The notes under the pieces were generated by a model. The model searched no databases. It was not told the origin of the DNA and saw only the letters and a program-made list of their open reading frames with translations. The translations under genes and the position numbers were made by a program. From Lycium barbarum (Eukaryota > Streptophyta > Magnoliopsida > Solanales > Solanaceae): 64,000 nt of DNA. Below, in pieces: positions 43,021 to 54,825 of the stretch; position 1 is the stretch's first letter, and each line of letters starts with the position of its first letter. Location of the stretch: the NCBI RefSeq assembly GCF_019175385.1, contig NC_083341.1, positions 23,444,203-23,508,202 on the forward strand. The letters are read 5' to 3'.

Positions 43021-44850
43021 TCCGCGACTTAAGTAGTAAAAAAAAAAAAAAGTTGAACCAAAGTAGTACAAAAAAAAAAAATACATAAATAGGATTCACG
43101 CACGAATTTCGTGCGTGAAAGGACCAAACTGCAAAAAATAACAGTTTGGCCTTTCACGCACTAAATTAGTGCGTGAATGAGCAAACCAAAAGTCACCCCC
43201 TTTTCACCTTTTAGCCAATGACATTTGTTGTCATTAGCTGCCCACTTGTCTTCTCCTCTTCTTCTTAAGTTCTCATTGCACTGCATCGCATGGAGTCCGG
43301 AATCAAAATGTCCCCAAAAAAATCACTTTGAACCAAAATATTCCAACAAAAAAAAAAAAGGTTACAAAACTACCTTTAGCGCAGTAAAATACTGCGTTAT
43401 AGAAACAGTATCAAAAAGCAAAAAAAATTGGCCAAACTTTATTTTTTGCAACACTTAGTGTTTTTTTCCATACTTTGACCAACGATTAGTCGTGTGTCAA
43501 GACTCCGAAACGTCAATATTTTATATAGAACCTGATATTTTTTTCTGCGTACAATAATGTAGGCCCAATACATCAAGGATACGTAGACGTTCGGATCGTC
43601 ATATTAGGGGTTGAAAAGGTGCCCGAAGTAAGTTTTGTTTGAAAAAACTTAGTGTTTTTTCCATACTTTGACCAACGATTAGTCGTGGGTCAAGACTCCG
43701 AAACGTCAATATTTTATATAGAACCTGATATTTTTTTCTGCGTACAATAATGTAGGCCCAATACATCAAGGATACGTAGACGTTCGGATCGTCATTTTAG
43801 GGGTTGAAAAGGTGCCCGAAGTAAGTTTTGTTTGAACAAATTTAGTGTTTTTTCCATACTTTGACCAACGATTAGTCGTGGGTCAAGACTCTGAAACGTC
43901 AATATTTTATATAGAACCTGATATTTTTTTCTGCATACAATAATGTAGGCCCAATACATCAAGGATACGTAGACGTTCGGATAGCCATTTTAGGGGTTGA
44001 AAAGGTACCAGAAGTAAGTTTTGTTTGAAAACTTTAGGGTGTTTTATTTTTTAAGATTTTGATTTAAGCGTGTTATTTTTTAATCAAGACATAACTTTAT
44101 TTTGAATATAAATATAATTCTAAAAAATATAGGGAGAAAAACTAGTCGTAAAGTCGTCAAACTTTAGATGGTCATAACTTAGGGAGAAATTTTTTTTGCT
44201 TCTATAACGCAGTAAAATACTGCGCTAAAGCAGTTAACGGCTCCAATTTTTTTTTTGCTTTTTGGTACTGTTTCAACCCCTAAAATGACGATCCGAACGT
44301 CTACGTATCCTTGATGTATTGGGCCTACATTATTGTACGCAGAAAAAATATCAGGTTCTATATAAAATATTGACGTCTTGACACACGACTAATCGTTGAT
44401 CAAAGTATGGAAAAAAACACTAAGTGTTGCAAAAAATAAAGTTTGGCCAATTTTTTTTTTTGCTTTTTGGTACTGTTTCTATAACGCAATATTTTACTAC
44501 GCTAAAGGTAGTTTTGTAACTTTTTTTTTTGTTGGGATATTTTGGTTCAAAGTGATTTTTTTTGGGACATTTTGATTCCGGACTCTATGCAATAAGAACT
44601 TAAGAAGAAGAGGAGAAGACAAGTGGGCAGCTAATGACAACAAATGTCATTGGCTGAAAAGGTGAAAAGGGGGTGACTTTTGGTTTGCTCATTCACGCAC
44701 TAATTTAGTGCGTGAAAGGCCAAACTGTTATTTTTTTGTAGTTTGGTCCTTTCACGCACGAAATTCGTGCGTGAATCCTATTTATGTGCTTTTTTTTTTT
44801 TGTACTACTTTGGTTCAACTTTTCTTTTTTTTTACTACTTAAGTCGCGGA
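43021..44850. mobile_element. Foldback element (1830 bp) with about 590-bp inverted arms, inside Copia B integrase
   Basis: The left arm (43021-43612) and right arm (44271-44850) are near-complementary along their whole length, beginning TCCGCGACTTAAGTAG and ending CTACTTAAGTCGCGGA. Each arm contains smaller perfect palindromes: one built on CACGCACGAA and its complement (43095-43119), one on CACGCACTAA with its complement (43152-43178), and one on GCAGTAAAATACTGC (about 43380). The spacer holds two more copies of the inner arm segment as 192-bp tandem repeats and a unique segment (about 44040-44210). There is no reading frame of note. Insertion separates the Copia zinc-finger codons, but no clear target duplication could be read. 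Confidence 0.88.
43456..44035 (+). repeat. Tandem repeat within the foldback element, about 192-bp unit, three copies
   Basis: Each unit runs from TTAGTGTTTTTTCCATACTT through GACGTTCGGAT to GTGCCCGAAGTAAGTTTTG. The copies start near 43456, 43647 and 43841 and differ at only a few bases. The first is also part of the inverted left arm. Confidence 0.85.
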
Positions 44851-46077
44851 TTCATGCGACAACCGACAGATCTGTTACTTCCACATTTAAACACGATTGA
44901 ATACTCTCAAATGTTCAACGGGAACAACCTGCTTTTATTCATTTTCACAACAGCAATAGCTCCTCTAGTAGGACTATAAATCTCACAAACACCTTTCCCA
45001 ATAAGAATAAAATATCCTTTTTCTTGCAATTGTCCAACACTCAATAAGTTGCTTCTTAAAGCAGGAAGATATATCACATTTGATATTATTCCTTCAAAAA
45101 CATTCTTGGATTTAATTTTAATATCACCTTTTCCCATTGCATCGATAGTAGAGCAATCAACAAAGCTAACTTTAGAACGAAAGCCTTCGTTTATATAAGA
45201 AAAACAAGACTTACTTCCGTCCATGTGATTAGTGCAGCCTGTGTCCAGATACCAAACATCTTGCACGGGTTCTTCTTGTGCTTGTATTGCCATCAACAAG
45301 GTCTCGGTTTCTTTGCTTTCAACAAAATTTAACTTCTCGTCCTTGTCATTAGGCAGCCTAGTATAACATTCGGACTGATAACGACCAAATTTATGACATT
45401 AATGGCATTCTACCTTTTATTTGTCAAAATTCTTTCCTCTGCCTTTGCCGTAGTCGTCATTAGCTCTAAAATTTCTGCTCCCATCTTTGTTGCCTCCATC
45501 TCTATGTCCTCGTTCGCTTCTCCATCTTCCTCTTCCTCTACCTCTACCCCTTCCTCTAGGATTGGAAGAAATAAAAGTAGAATCCTTCAAGGCCTGCTCT
45601 TCGGAAGTTGAACTGAGGATCATCTTCTGCTTATGCACCAATAACGAGCTTTGCAATTCGTCAAGTGATAATTCATTTACATCTTTTGACTCTTCAATGG
45701 GGAAAACTAAACAATCATACTTCAGTGTCAGAGAACGTAATATCTTTTCCACAATTGTGACATTGGTCATCTTTTCACCATGAAATCGCATTTTGTTTCT
45801 TATCTCCATTGTTGTACCACAGTAACCCGTTAAAGACTCTCCTGCCTTCATCTGTACAGTCTCGAAATCCCTTCTCAAGGCTTGAAGCTATGCACGCTTC
45901 ACTCTAGCAGTGCCTTGATATTTTTTCTTCCCGAAATCCCAAATATCCTGAGAAGTTTCTTTGCAAAGAATAGTTTCTAGAATTGGACAATCGATAGCCT
46001 GAAAGAGATAATTCTTCGCCTTCAAATCTTTCAGTTTTCTTGCTTCGAACTCTGTCTTTTGAGCATTCATTAAAGTT
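44851..46077 (-). pseudogene. Gag and protease of Copia B
   Basis: From 46070: MNAQKTEFEARKLKDLKAKN and IWDFGKKKYQGTARVKRA, a stop, then a gag stretch (45878-45417) with RRDFETVQMKAGESLTGY, VEKILRSLTLKYD and LQSSLLVHKQKM, ending in an Arg/Gly-rich tail. A decayed zinc-knuckle region follows, then protease VWYLDTGCTNHM (45299-44907) with the downstream LRSNLLSVGQLQEKGY. These are diagnostic of the TNT1-like gag-protease order. The frame is broken at several points. Confidence 0.82.
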
Positions 46078-46082
46078 ACTCC

Positions 46083-46428
46083 TGTAAGCTTAACTTAATG
46101 CATACCAGGATCTTGAACATGATAATCTTACATAGAAACATTACAAAAAGCGTACCTGATGCGGAAGACATTATCACGAAAGCGGAAGCGTTAATTGTAG
46201 AAACTGGTTTCTACCTCCTTGCCCTAGCCTTACGTTACCACAACCGTCAATGATGGAAAAGTATATAGAAGAAGTGGTAACCCTAATGGGTGGAGGGAGG
46301 ACCAATTTATAGGGGCTGAGACTTAATCCGGTACGTCAATCAAGTAACCGAGCTAACGGACGAGATTTATTCTTCATTAAATATTAACATTAATTGGGCC
46401 ACACATAAGAATAATAAAAATTCTTACA
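46083..46428 (-). repeat. 3' LTR of Copia C
   Basis: 346 bp, TG…CA. Its final 40 bp (in + orientation) recur at 54578-54617, the stub of the 5' LTR. Confidence 0.75.
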
Positions 46429-46807
46429 TTCTCCCACTTGGCCCAATGACCACATAACACTAATATTAAATGACATAAAACATTAGTAGCGTATAAAATA
46501 AATCTCTTCTATAATGTCCATCATACATACCTTAATATGACAAACCACTAATGCGAGTTATGGCGGTTATACATAATTTTGTGCTACATACTCCCTTCCA
46601 TATACTACAACATTAGCAACTTATCATACTAGGTTCATAAGTTATAAAACATTTAACATTATGGTCCACAATAATGTCTCATGGAGACTTATCCTGTAAT
46701 ATCTCAAAACAATAATGTGCACACCATTATGAGAAACAGGAAATTCATTAAAGTATATCAGAAACACATAAGTGAGCTCAGAGTGTCAAACATCATAAAG
46801 AAAAACA

Positions 46808-48087
46808 TTAATCATAAGTACCACCAAGACCCATTCTATGTACATGTTCTTTAAATGTCTTTGGTTGTAAACCTTTCGTTGACGGATCTGCAATCATGAG
46901 ATCAGTTCTAGTATGCTCAAGTGACACCCTTTGTTTCTGAACTTCATCCTTGACGGTAAAGTACTTTAATTTCATATGTTTGGCACCTTTGGAGCACTTA
47001 TCGTTCTTGGAGAAGAATATTGTTGCAGTATTATCACAATAAATTTTCAGCGGCTTGGTAATGGTGTCGACAACCCAAGTCCTGAAATAAAGTTTCGCAG
47101 CCATAATGCATGAATTGTGGCTTCAAAACATGCCACAAATTTTGCTTCCATTATGGATGTAGCAATGACGGATTGCTTAGCACTCTTCCACGATATTACT
47201 CCTTCAGCTAATAGGAACAAGTAACCAAAAGTGGACTTTCTAGTGTCAACACATCCACCATGATCTGAATCCGAGTATCCAATAACTTCCAAATTGTTGG
47301 ATCTCCTATACGTGAGCATATAATCCTTCGTTCCTTTCAGGTACCTCAAAACTTTCTTTGCAGCTTTCCAGTGATCAATTCCTGGGTTACTCTGATATCT
47401 TCCTAGTATTCTGACCGCAAAACTAATATTCGGTCTTGTGTAAGTTTGAGCATACATCAAACTTCCAACAATAGAAAAGTAAGGAATTGACTCCATTTCT
47501 TTTCGTTCTACATCATTCTTTGGACACTGCATGAGACTAAATTTGTCCCCTTTTTGAATTGGAACAACTTCTGCTGAACAATTGTTCATGTTAAATCTCT
47601 CAAGAACTCTTTCGATATAGCCTTTCTGAGACAGTCCCAATAGTCCTTGTGATCTATCACGGAAAATTTCTATCCCTATCACATAGGATGCCTCACCCAT
47701 ATCTTTCATTTCAAAATTCTTAGAGAGAAAATCTTTCGTCTCACGTAACATGCCCAAATCATTAGCAGCAAGCAAAATATCGTCAACATATAGGACTAAG
47801 AATATAAACTTGCTCTCACTGATCTTTTGGTATATACACCGATCAACGGTGTTTTCCTTAAATCCAAAAGATGTGATGGTATCATTAAACTTTATATACC
47901 ATTGTCGTGAGGCTTGTTTGAGTCCATATATTGACGTCTTTAATTTACACACCATTTGACCTTTTCCTTTAATTACGAAACCCTCTGGTTGGTCCATATA
48001 AACTTCTTCCTCAAGGTCTCCATTAAGAAAGGCAGTTTTCACATCCATTTGGTGTAACTCTAAATCATAATGAGCCACCAAAGCCAT
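46808..48087 (-). pseudogene. Reverse transcriptase and RNase H of Copia C
   Basis: A 346-codon open frame covers most of the reverse transcriptase: QMDVKTAFLNGDLEEEVYMD, LKTSIYGLKQASRQW, an intact LVLYVDDILLA, then GLSQKGYIERVLERF. It runs into RNase H with IGYSDSDHGGCVDTRKSTFG and SIMEAKFVACFEA. A one-base shift near 47050-47100 separates the last part (KIYCDNTATIFFSKN and KHMKLKYFTVKDEV). This is the best-preserved coding block inside the nested cluster, though the element as a whole is dead. Confidence 0.82.
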
Positions 48088-48095
48088 AATAATTC

Positions 48096-49557
48096 TTAAC
48101 GAGTCTTTCTTTGAGACCGGTGAAAAGGTCTCTTTATAATCAATGCCTCATTTCTGAGTATAACCTTTGGCAACAAGTCTGGCTTTATATCGTTCAATAT
48201 TGCCATTTGAATCGCGCTTGGTCTTGAAGACCCATCTACACCTGATTCTTTTAGAACTTTCTGGCAATTCAATGAGATCCAGACTTTGTTGTATTCCATT
48301 GATTTTAAATCTTCTTTCATGGCATCAATCCATTTGTCAGACTCAGTACTTTCTATGGCTTGTGAAAATGAAACTGGATCTTTATTAAGTCCAATGTCAA
48401 AATCTGACTGTTGTAAATAAACCACATAATCGTCTGGAATAGCCGATTTTCTTTCTCTTTGAGATTTTCTCAATAGCACTGTTTGTGGTTCATTTGCGTC
48501 AGATATTTGTGAGTTAGTTCCTTCCTGGAGTGTTTCATTCAAATGTTGTTTAGTATTGTCAAAGTGTTCTTCGACAACGGGAACAATATTTGTTATTGGT
48601 GTGGAAGTAGGCACATTCATGGGCAATGGAACATTAACCCTTACCTCATTTATTTTCACACTTTGTCGTTCGACACTCCCACTAACTTCACCATTTTCAA
48701 TGAATATTGCATTACCGATTTCAACAATTCTTGAGCTATGGTTTGGACAGTAAAACCTATACCCTTTAGATTTCTTTGGGTAAACAATAAAGTAACCACT
48801 TACTGTTCGAGAATCTAATTTCTTTTCATGTGGATTATAAATTCTAGCCTCCGCTGGGCAGTCCCAAACATGCAGGTGTCTTAAACTAGGTTTCCTTCCA
48901 GTCCACAATTCAAAAGAAGTCTTTGGAACTTCCTTACTAGGAATCCTGTTTAATAAATACACAGCGGTACTAAGAGCATACATCCACAAGGTATTGGGTA
49001 ATGAGGAATTACTTATCATACTCCTAACCATATCCATAAGTGCCCGATTACGCCTTTCTGCAACCCCATTTTGTTGAGGTGTTCCTGGCATAGTATATTG
49101 TGCACATATGCCATGTTCCTCGAGGAACTTTGCAAATGGACCTGGACATTGTCCCGATTCGCTTTATTTTCCATAAAATTCACCACCTCTATCTGACCTA
49201 ATGATTTTCACTTTCCTACCTAATTGCCTTTCAACCTCATTGACGTACACTTTGAGGGCGTCCGTTGCTTGAGATTTTTCTTTCAGCAAGTAGATATATC
49301 CATAACGTGAAAAATCATCGATAAAAGTGATAAAATATTTTTCTCCAGCAAAAGATGGAACATCAAAAGGTCCGCAAATATCAGTGTGTATAATTTCAAG
49401 AAGCTGGGTGCTTCTTGTGGCACCTTTCTTACTATGCTTGGTTTGTTTTCCCTTAATCCAATCCAAACATATATCAAGATCAGTAAAATCTAGATTCAGA
49501 AGAATCTCATTCTTCGCCCAAAGATTCTTGCATCATCTCCGGTCGAAGAGGGGCATC
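48096..49557 (-). pseudogene. Integrase (part) and start of reverse transcriptase of Copia C
   Basis: From 49530: LNLDFTDLDICLD and GKQTKH (end of the zinc finger), THSTQLLEIIHTDICGPF-like core with the first Asp, SDRGGEFYGK with the second Asp (about 49170), a stop, then the open frame 49091-48096 starting MPGTPQQNGVAERRNRAL with the catalytic Glu. It continues to the Copia C-terminal region (PKTSFELWTGRKPSLRHLHV) and SDKWIDAMKEDLKSMEYNKV at the reverse transcriptase entry. The zinc-finger histidines and most of the protease are missing at the boundary with the 49558-53576 insertion. Confidence 0.8.
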
Positions 49558-52500
49558 TGTTGACACCCAATTTTGTCCCTCCTTTATTTCAATTTATTTA
49601 CTCGAGCTTCTAAATGTATTGACGAGCTGAACACTTTATTTTCACTATTACTAATTTTCACTACTTTACTATCAACATTACGAGCATTACTTTATCACAA
49701 TGACTCGTCATCATTTAATCTTCGGATTTTTGTGTTCGTTAAATTAATTATACTTTGTCAAGTTTTTTTTTTTTACTTATTTATCATAGTAAATATATTG
49801 TACCAGTTATTAAATTAGAAGCCCAAGAATAATTAAATAGAGGAGAAAGGATCAACAATTTTCACCTCATAAAAAATTGCTCGGAAGTATATCAATATTG
49901 GACTCATTTTGAAGCTCGTATTTTAAAACGACGTGTTATAATTTTTATTTTTGTCAAAATATTATTTTACAAGGGACAAATTCTTGATAATTCTATTTAC
50001 CTTTTTTCCCTATTCCATAAAAAATAAAATAAAAAATTCAAAAATCTCCTTTTCCCCTTTTTTTTGGGGTTCCACACGCAACTTTCCATTTTAATTTCTT
50101 CCTTCTTTTCTTTTTGGGGCTCCACATGTTTCCTCCTTTTTGACTTCATATCAGATTTTTCCTAAATTGCTCCTTCTTCCCCAATTTCAAAGGACACAAT
50201 CTTTTTTACTGCCCCCTTCATTCCATCTCACTCTTTTCTTTCTCTTCTCCATCGCCTCTTCTGCCGGACCCCCTTTCCTTCTCCTCTCTCTTCTCTCTAC
50301 CTGCTCCCTCCACTCTTTTTTGTCCCCTTCACGTTCCACCCCACTTCACCCGACACCCTTCCACTTCTCCTCTTTCCCACACCCTTCCACTTCTCCTCTT
50401 TCCCACGCCCTGCCATCTCCACTGCTGTCCCCCACGCCGCTTCTCTCTCATACGCTCCTCTTTACTTTAATACAAATGAAGCCCTATAAATGAATCCTAG
50501 TGAAATGGTTTGGGGCAGGGGATTTTTTGGAGAGAAAACCCAATTAACTTTAGACAAGGAAGACCGGAAATCCTCCTAAAAAACACAAGATCGGGAATTT
50601 ACAGATTCCCTTACAAAACGGAAGAACTTCTAGGTTGCGGTAATTCGAGTTTCGAAATCGTTCTTCGAGTTCGAGTATAAATCCGAGACTCATACCCCAG
50701 TTCACTGCACCAACAAAAGGTCAGTAATGCGCAAATCTCATCTCATAAATTTCCATTTCTAGTTTTATGTGAATTATTGTTTGGTATGGCTGTTGATACA
50801 CTCTGACTTCATATATTCTGCTGAAAATATTTATTTGAACCTTAGGGACTGTTTTGGGGTTGGAAATTTCTTGAAGGAGACACTACGACATGATCTGTAT
50901 ATGTGTTTGTTGCTATGGGGTCTAAACCTGTTCATTATTTAATGTAGCAATAATGAGAGATAAACTTGAACTTGGGATTTTTCTGGATTCTGAGGAAATT
51001 TAGTACATGTTGTGGAATAGTTTTGGGATGCTTTGTTACTGGATGGATGTACCACTGCCACTTTCTTTGAATTAAGTAGAATAGATTTGTCGTGGGTGTG
51101 ATCTGTCTGATCCCTTTTGAGTTCCTCAACGTAGTCTCCGATTTAAGCTAAAATCATGTCTATATACTCTTTGCTGGGATAGTTCTTTTTTTGGAAATGG
51201 TTGCATATTCCGTGTCTAAGAATCCTAGCTGTGAAGTTTTTTTGTTTTGATCTATTCCAGTCCGGAGACATATGAAAACGGATATATTCGATCGAGTCAG
51301 TAGTAATCCTGTCGACTTGTTTAGTTCAATTAAATTCAGTAATGAATGTGTGAGGATTAGAATGCCTATTGGCTTGCTTGGACTTCATTTTGATATTAAG
51401 GGAAAAACCATTCTTTAAATTCTATTTCATTATGAGCTTTAGAACTAAAAACACTGCTTTATTGGGTTTGAGAATGTGGAGTTATAATTAGATTTGAGGA
51501 CTGTCCGTTCTGCTTTCTCTTGATAAAAAATGTGCATTCCAGATCTGAAATCATGTTTCCTTCACGTTTCTGCCACCATAAGTTTAAAGAACGATTTTGC
51601 TTTTATAACGACACTTACTAATCAGCTGTAAGGATTTATATGACAGGGCAATAAATGTTGTTGTTAAGTCTACTTTAGCTTTCCTATCAGTACAATTAAC
51701 TGAACTCGTTTGGTATATCGTCCCTGTCCTGAACTGTTTGGCATTTGTCTTTCTTTCCTATATATGTTGTCGTGGTATTTAACTAAGAATTCTGAAATAT
51801 GGCATGATCTCCTGTACTGTCGATACTACAAAAATATCTCTGTGAACTTCATCCCTTGCAACTAATAAGAGTGACCCCAATTTTGAAAGACAAACAGAGA
51901 TGAAAAGAGGTGGTAACCAGTTGGTCTTGCTAAATTCCATATCTAGACTATATTTAGATGTTTCTTTTAGATTTTCGACGAGTTCTAAACTGTCGGTATA
52001 GTTTAGTCATTTCGCTGTTATATTCTAAAGCTGAAACTGCCTCACTTTATTTGCTTCTTTGTTGTTTGGACATGTTATTTGGCCTGCCCTCCTGTTCTTT
52101 CATTTTGTCTGCCTGACTGATGCTTGGACCTTACTGTCCATCTCATATGTTTTTTTTTATAAAACATTAGTTACGGCTGAAGATTTTGTTTTGGACTAGA
52201 TACTTCTTCGAATTAACATTATACATGTTTACATATTCATTGATTGTATACTAATTTTTCCTTTTTTTTATGCATGACATATCGCATACGGGTCCAAGCG
52301 ACTCGTCATCTCCGTCCGCATTTTGGTGTTGGGCTAAAAGCCCAACGAAACTCCTCCTTCCTGTCCAGCCTCTGTCCGCAGCCCAAGTGGAAAACAAAAT
52401 CTGGGCCAAAGCCCAATAAACCAGGACAGCCCACGGCAGCAAAATAAAGCAATTTACTGGGCCTAAGCCCAATAGCATAAACAGTTCGCAGCAATTGGGC

Positions 52501-53576
52501 CTTAATAAATGGGCTGTACCCATTTACTCTTTTCCTCTCTTCCTTATTTTATTATTGTGTATTCTTCCTTGTTTTTTGTATGACTAACACTTTGTCTTAT
52601 TCTTATTAACTTAGATGAATTCTAATAAATTAGTGGGTTGAATTTTAACATAAGGGATAGCTTAATTTAAGGGAGAGACTCACGATTAGCCCATAGATTT
52701 CATTCTCCTTCTATAGTTATTTATGACATCTATAATATTTTTTACATATTAGAATAATTGATTCTTAAAAAATAGTATGACTACATTTTCTAGCTAAGGG
52801 AATCATAATTTATTTTCATTATCTTAAAGAATTCAAACGTAATGAATAGACCAATATGAATTATAGCATACGTTTGCAAAAATGACCTTTTAGATTTATC
52901 CAAATTGCACATACTTTGATCGAGTATAGTTTCTAAGAAATGATAAAAGAGATAAAAGAAAACTATTTTCGTACTTTATTCATACTCTTAAAATACAAAA
53001 TCATTAATATCCCACCATTTGATTTTTTTTCAAATATTTATCAAAATGCTGCATTAATTCATATTTTTTTTTTTTACTCATATGTATCTTTGGCGAACTT
53101 TATTTTTAAAATAACATCATTAGTTGAAACCTGAACAACATTTATAAGTCGTATTACGAAATAGCATTAAAGGTACTCTTTTTATACAAATTATTATTTT
53201 TCTACAAGTTCTATTTTAAAACGACATTCTTACATGTCTATCTATAACTTTAGCCATATTTCAAAGCTACTTTCTTTTTTCCATAATACTATATTTACAC
53301 TTAGCCTAATTAATTGTAAGTCCGGTCGGTTAACCATTGTTAATGGGTCTTAAAGGATGCCCAATACCTTCCCTTTAGACTAACTGAACCCTTACTCAGA
53401 ATCTTAAATTTCGCAGACCTTAAACAGAGTTAACTTTAAAACAACTTTAATAAACTTTAGGTGTCCTAATTCACCATAAATAATTAGGTGGCGACTCCTT
53501 AACAACAAACACAAAAAATAGGAATCTCCAATATGTCGTACTTCTACTTTAATCCCGGTTAAAATGGGGTATGACA
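49558..53576. repeat. Large solo-LTR-like insertion (4.0 kb), probably gypsy (Ogre/Tat type), inside Copia C
   Basis: Runs from TGTTGACACCCAATTTTGTC to TTAAAATGGGGTATGACA, TG…CA ends on either strand. There is no gag or pol. It includes a pyrimidine-rich stretch (50130-50470) with a 26-bp tandem duplication (50354-50405), leader-like sequence, and GGGCTNAAGCCC-type palindromes (52330-52510). Very long LTRs with TGTTGACACCC ends are characteristic of Ogre/Tat gypsy elements in Solanaceae. The flanks (GCATC and AGTAG) do not form a duplication, and about 150 codons of Copia C are missing here, so the boundary arose with a deletion or ectopic recombination. Confidence 0.65.
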
Positions 53577-54440
53577 AGTAGTTGCACTAGAATCAAGCCA
53601 CAAAGTATTATTAGGAACTTCTACTAAATTTGATTCGAAACATACAAAAGCACTAAAAGTACCTTTCTTTTCGAACCAAGCTTTACGTTTCGGGCAATCT
53701 TTCTGATAGTGTCCTTCCTTTCTACAGAAATGACACACATCTGCCTTGAGTTCCTTATGAGCATCCTGTTGTACTTTAGCAGGTGCTTTCTTCTTCTTGA
53801 ACTTGTTGGCCTTCACTTTAAGTCCTTTACCAGCTCCTTGACCTATGAGGTTAATAGAATGGCCTCCTTTTTTCTTAAGTCTTGATTCCTCCTGAGTAAG
53901 CATACTGGACAATTCACTAACATCCCACTTATTCTTAATAGTGTTATAGTTAATTTGGAATGGTCCATACTCAGGAGGTAATGAGTTTAGAATAAACTGA
54001 ACCAAGAAGGAGTCATCCACTTTCATCCCCAAAGTCCGGAGTCTTGCTGCAATATTAGTCATCTCGATAATGTGATTTTGCATACTACGCGACCCATCAA
54101 ACTTCATGGTCGTGAGTTCAGCCATTAGTGTACCAGCGAGAGACTTATCAGCAGAACGAAAACGTTCTTCCACAAACTTCAGGTATTCCCTGGCACTTTC
54201 TGTCTGTGGAATAATACTCTTAATGTTGTTGGCAATAGTCATTCGCATAAACATAAGGCTCAATCTGTTAAAGTGTTCCCATGCTTTATGGAAGGACTTC
54301 TCATCCTCACTACTTGTATCAGTAATAGCAGCGGGTTTTTCTTTCAGCAGAGCCAAGTCAAGATCCATTCACACCTAAGTGGAACTGAACTTGTTCATGC
54401 CATTCAGAGAAGTTCAATCCGTTGAACACAGTAACAGATG
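53577..54440 (-). pseudogene. Gag and protease start of Copia C
   Basis: A 269-codon frame (54368-53559) contains the gag domain (…KSFHKAWEHFNRLSLMFMRM, AREYLKFVEERFRSADKSL, QFILNSLPPEYGPFQINY), a Lys-rich segment, a regular CCHC knuckle CHFCRKEGHYQKDC, and the protease beginning LWLDSSATT, where the usual DSGAT Gly is Ser. The gag actually begins upstream: FNGLNFSEWHEQVQFHLG is readable one frame over at 54430-54375, so a one-base shift lies near 54370. Confidence 0.8.
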
Positions 54441-54617
54441 AAGCAAGCGAATGAAGAGGAATAGCTGCAAAATAGATATACTTATGCTCACAAATTAGAA
54501 AATAATGTGGATTCAACAAAGCAATAAAAGTATATTGTAATTCTCCTTTGGGTGATATTAGTTATGGGCTTTAGATTAATTGGGCCACACATAAGAATAA
54601 TAAAAATTCTTACATCT

Positions 54618-54763
54618 CCTTCTGCCGGAGCGCCGATACCGTCCTCGACAATTGGCCAATACTCCTTCGACCGTAACAAATTCTCCATCAGCATACTTCA
54701 ATGGTCATAGTGACCATCAAAACGTGAAATAGCTGTTTGAACGAAATTGCCCTCTGAAGCCAT
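54618..54763 (-). pseudogene. Start of gag of Copia B
   Basis: ATG at 54763-54761 begins MASEGNFVQTAISRFDGHYD, followed by a stop where the family has Trp, then MLMENLLRSKEYWPIVEDG and GAPAEG, where Copia C interrupts. The continuation is at 46077 on the far side of C. Confidence 0.8.
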
Positions 54764-54825
54764 AAACTCACAATATTTCTCTTTGTTTTTTTTTTCTTTT
54801 GGACCTCACTTGGCTCTGATGCCAC

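Larger units (their letters stand above)
46083..54617 (-). mobile_element. Copia LTR retrotransposon 'C', nested in gag of Copia B
   Basis: The left end (TGTAAGCTTAAC) and right end (ATTCTTACA) are flanked by ACTCC (46078-46082) and TCTCC (54618-54622), a 4-of-5 match. The insertion splits the B gag codons between APAEG (54622 side) and TLMNAQKT (46080 side). The 3' LTR is 46083-46428, preceded in element orientation by the polypurine CCAAGTGGGAGAA. The 5' LTR is mostly missing: only about 40 bp (54578-54617) match the 3' LTR. Gag, integrase, reverse transcriptase and RNase H are present; a 4-kb insertion (49558-53576) replaces the protease-to-integrase junction. Confidence 0.82.

Noticed and set aside
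52244..52523. Frames of up to 90 codons on both strands
   Set aside because: They fall in GGGCTNAAGCCC-rich sequence of the large solo-LTR-like insertion; no domain and no sign of a real gene.
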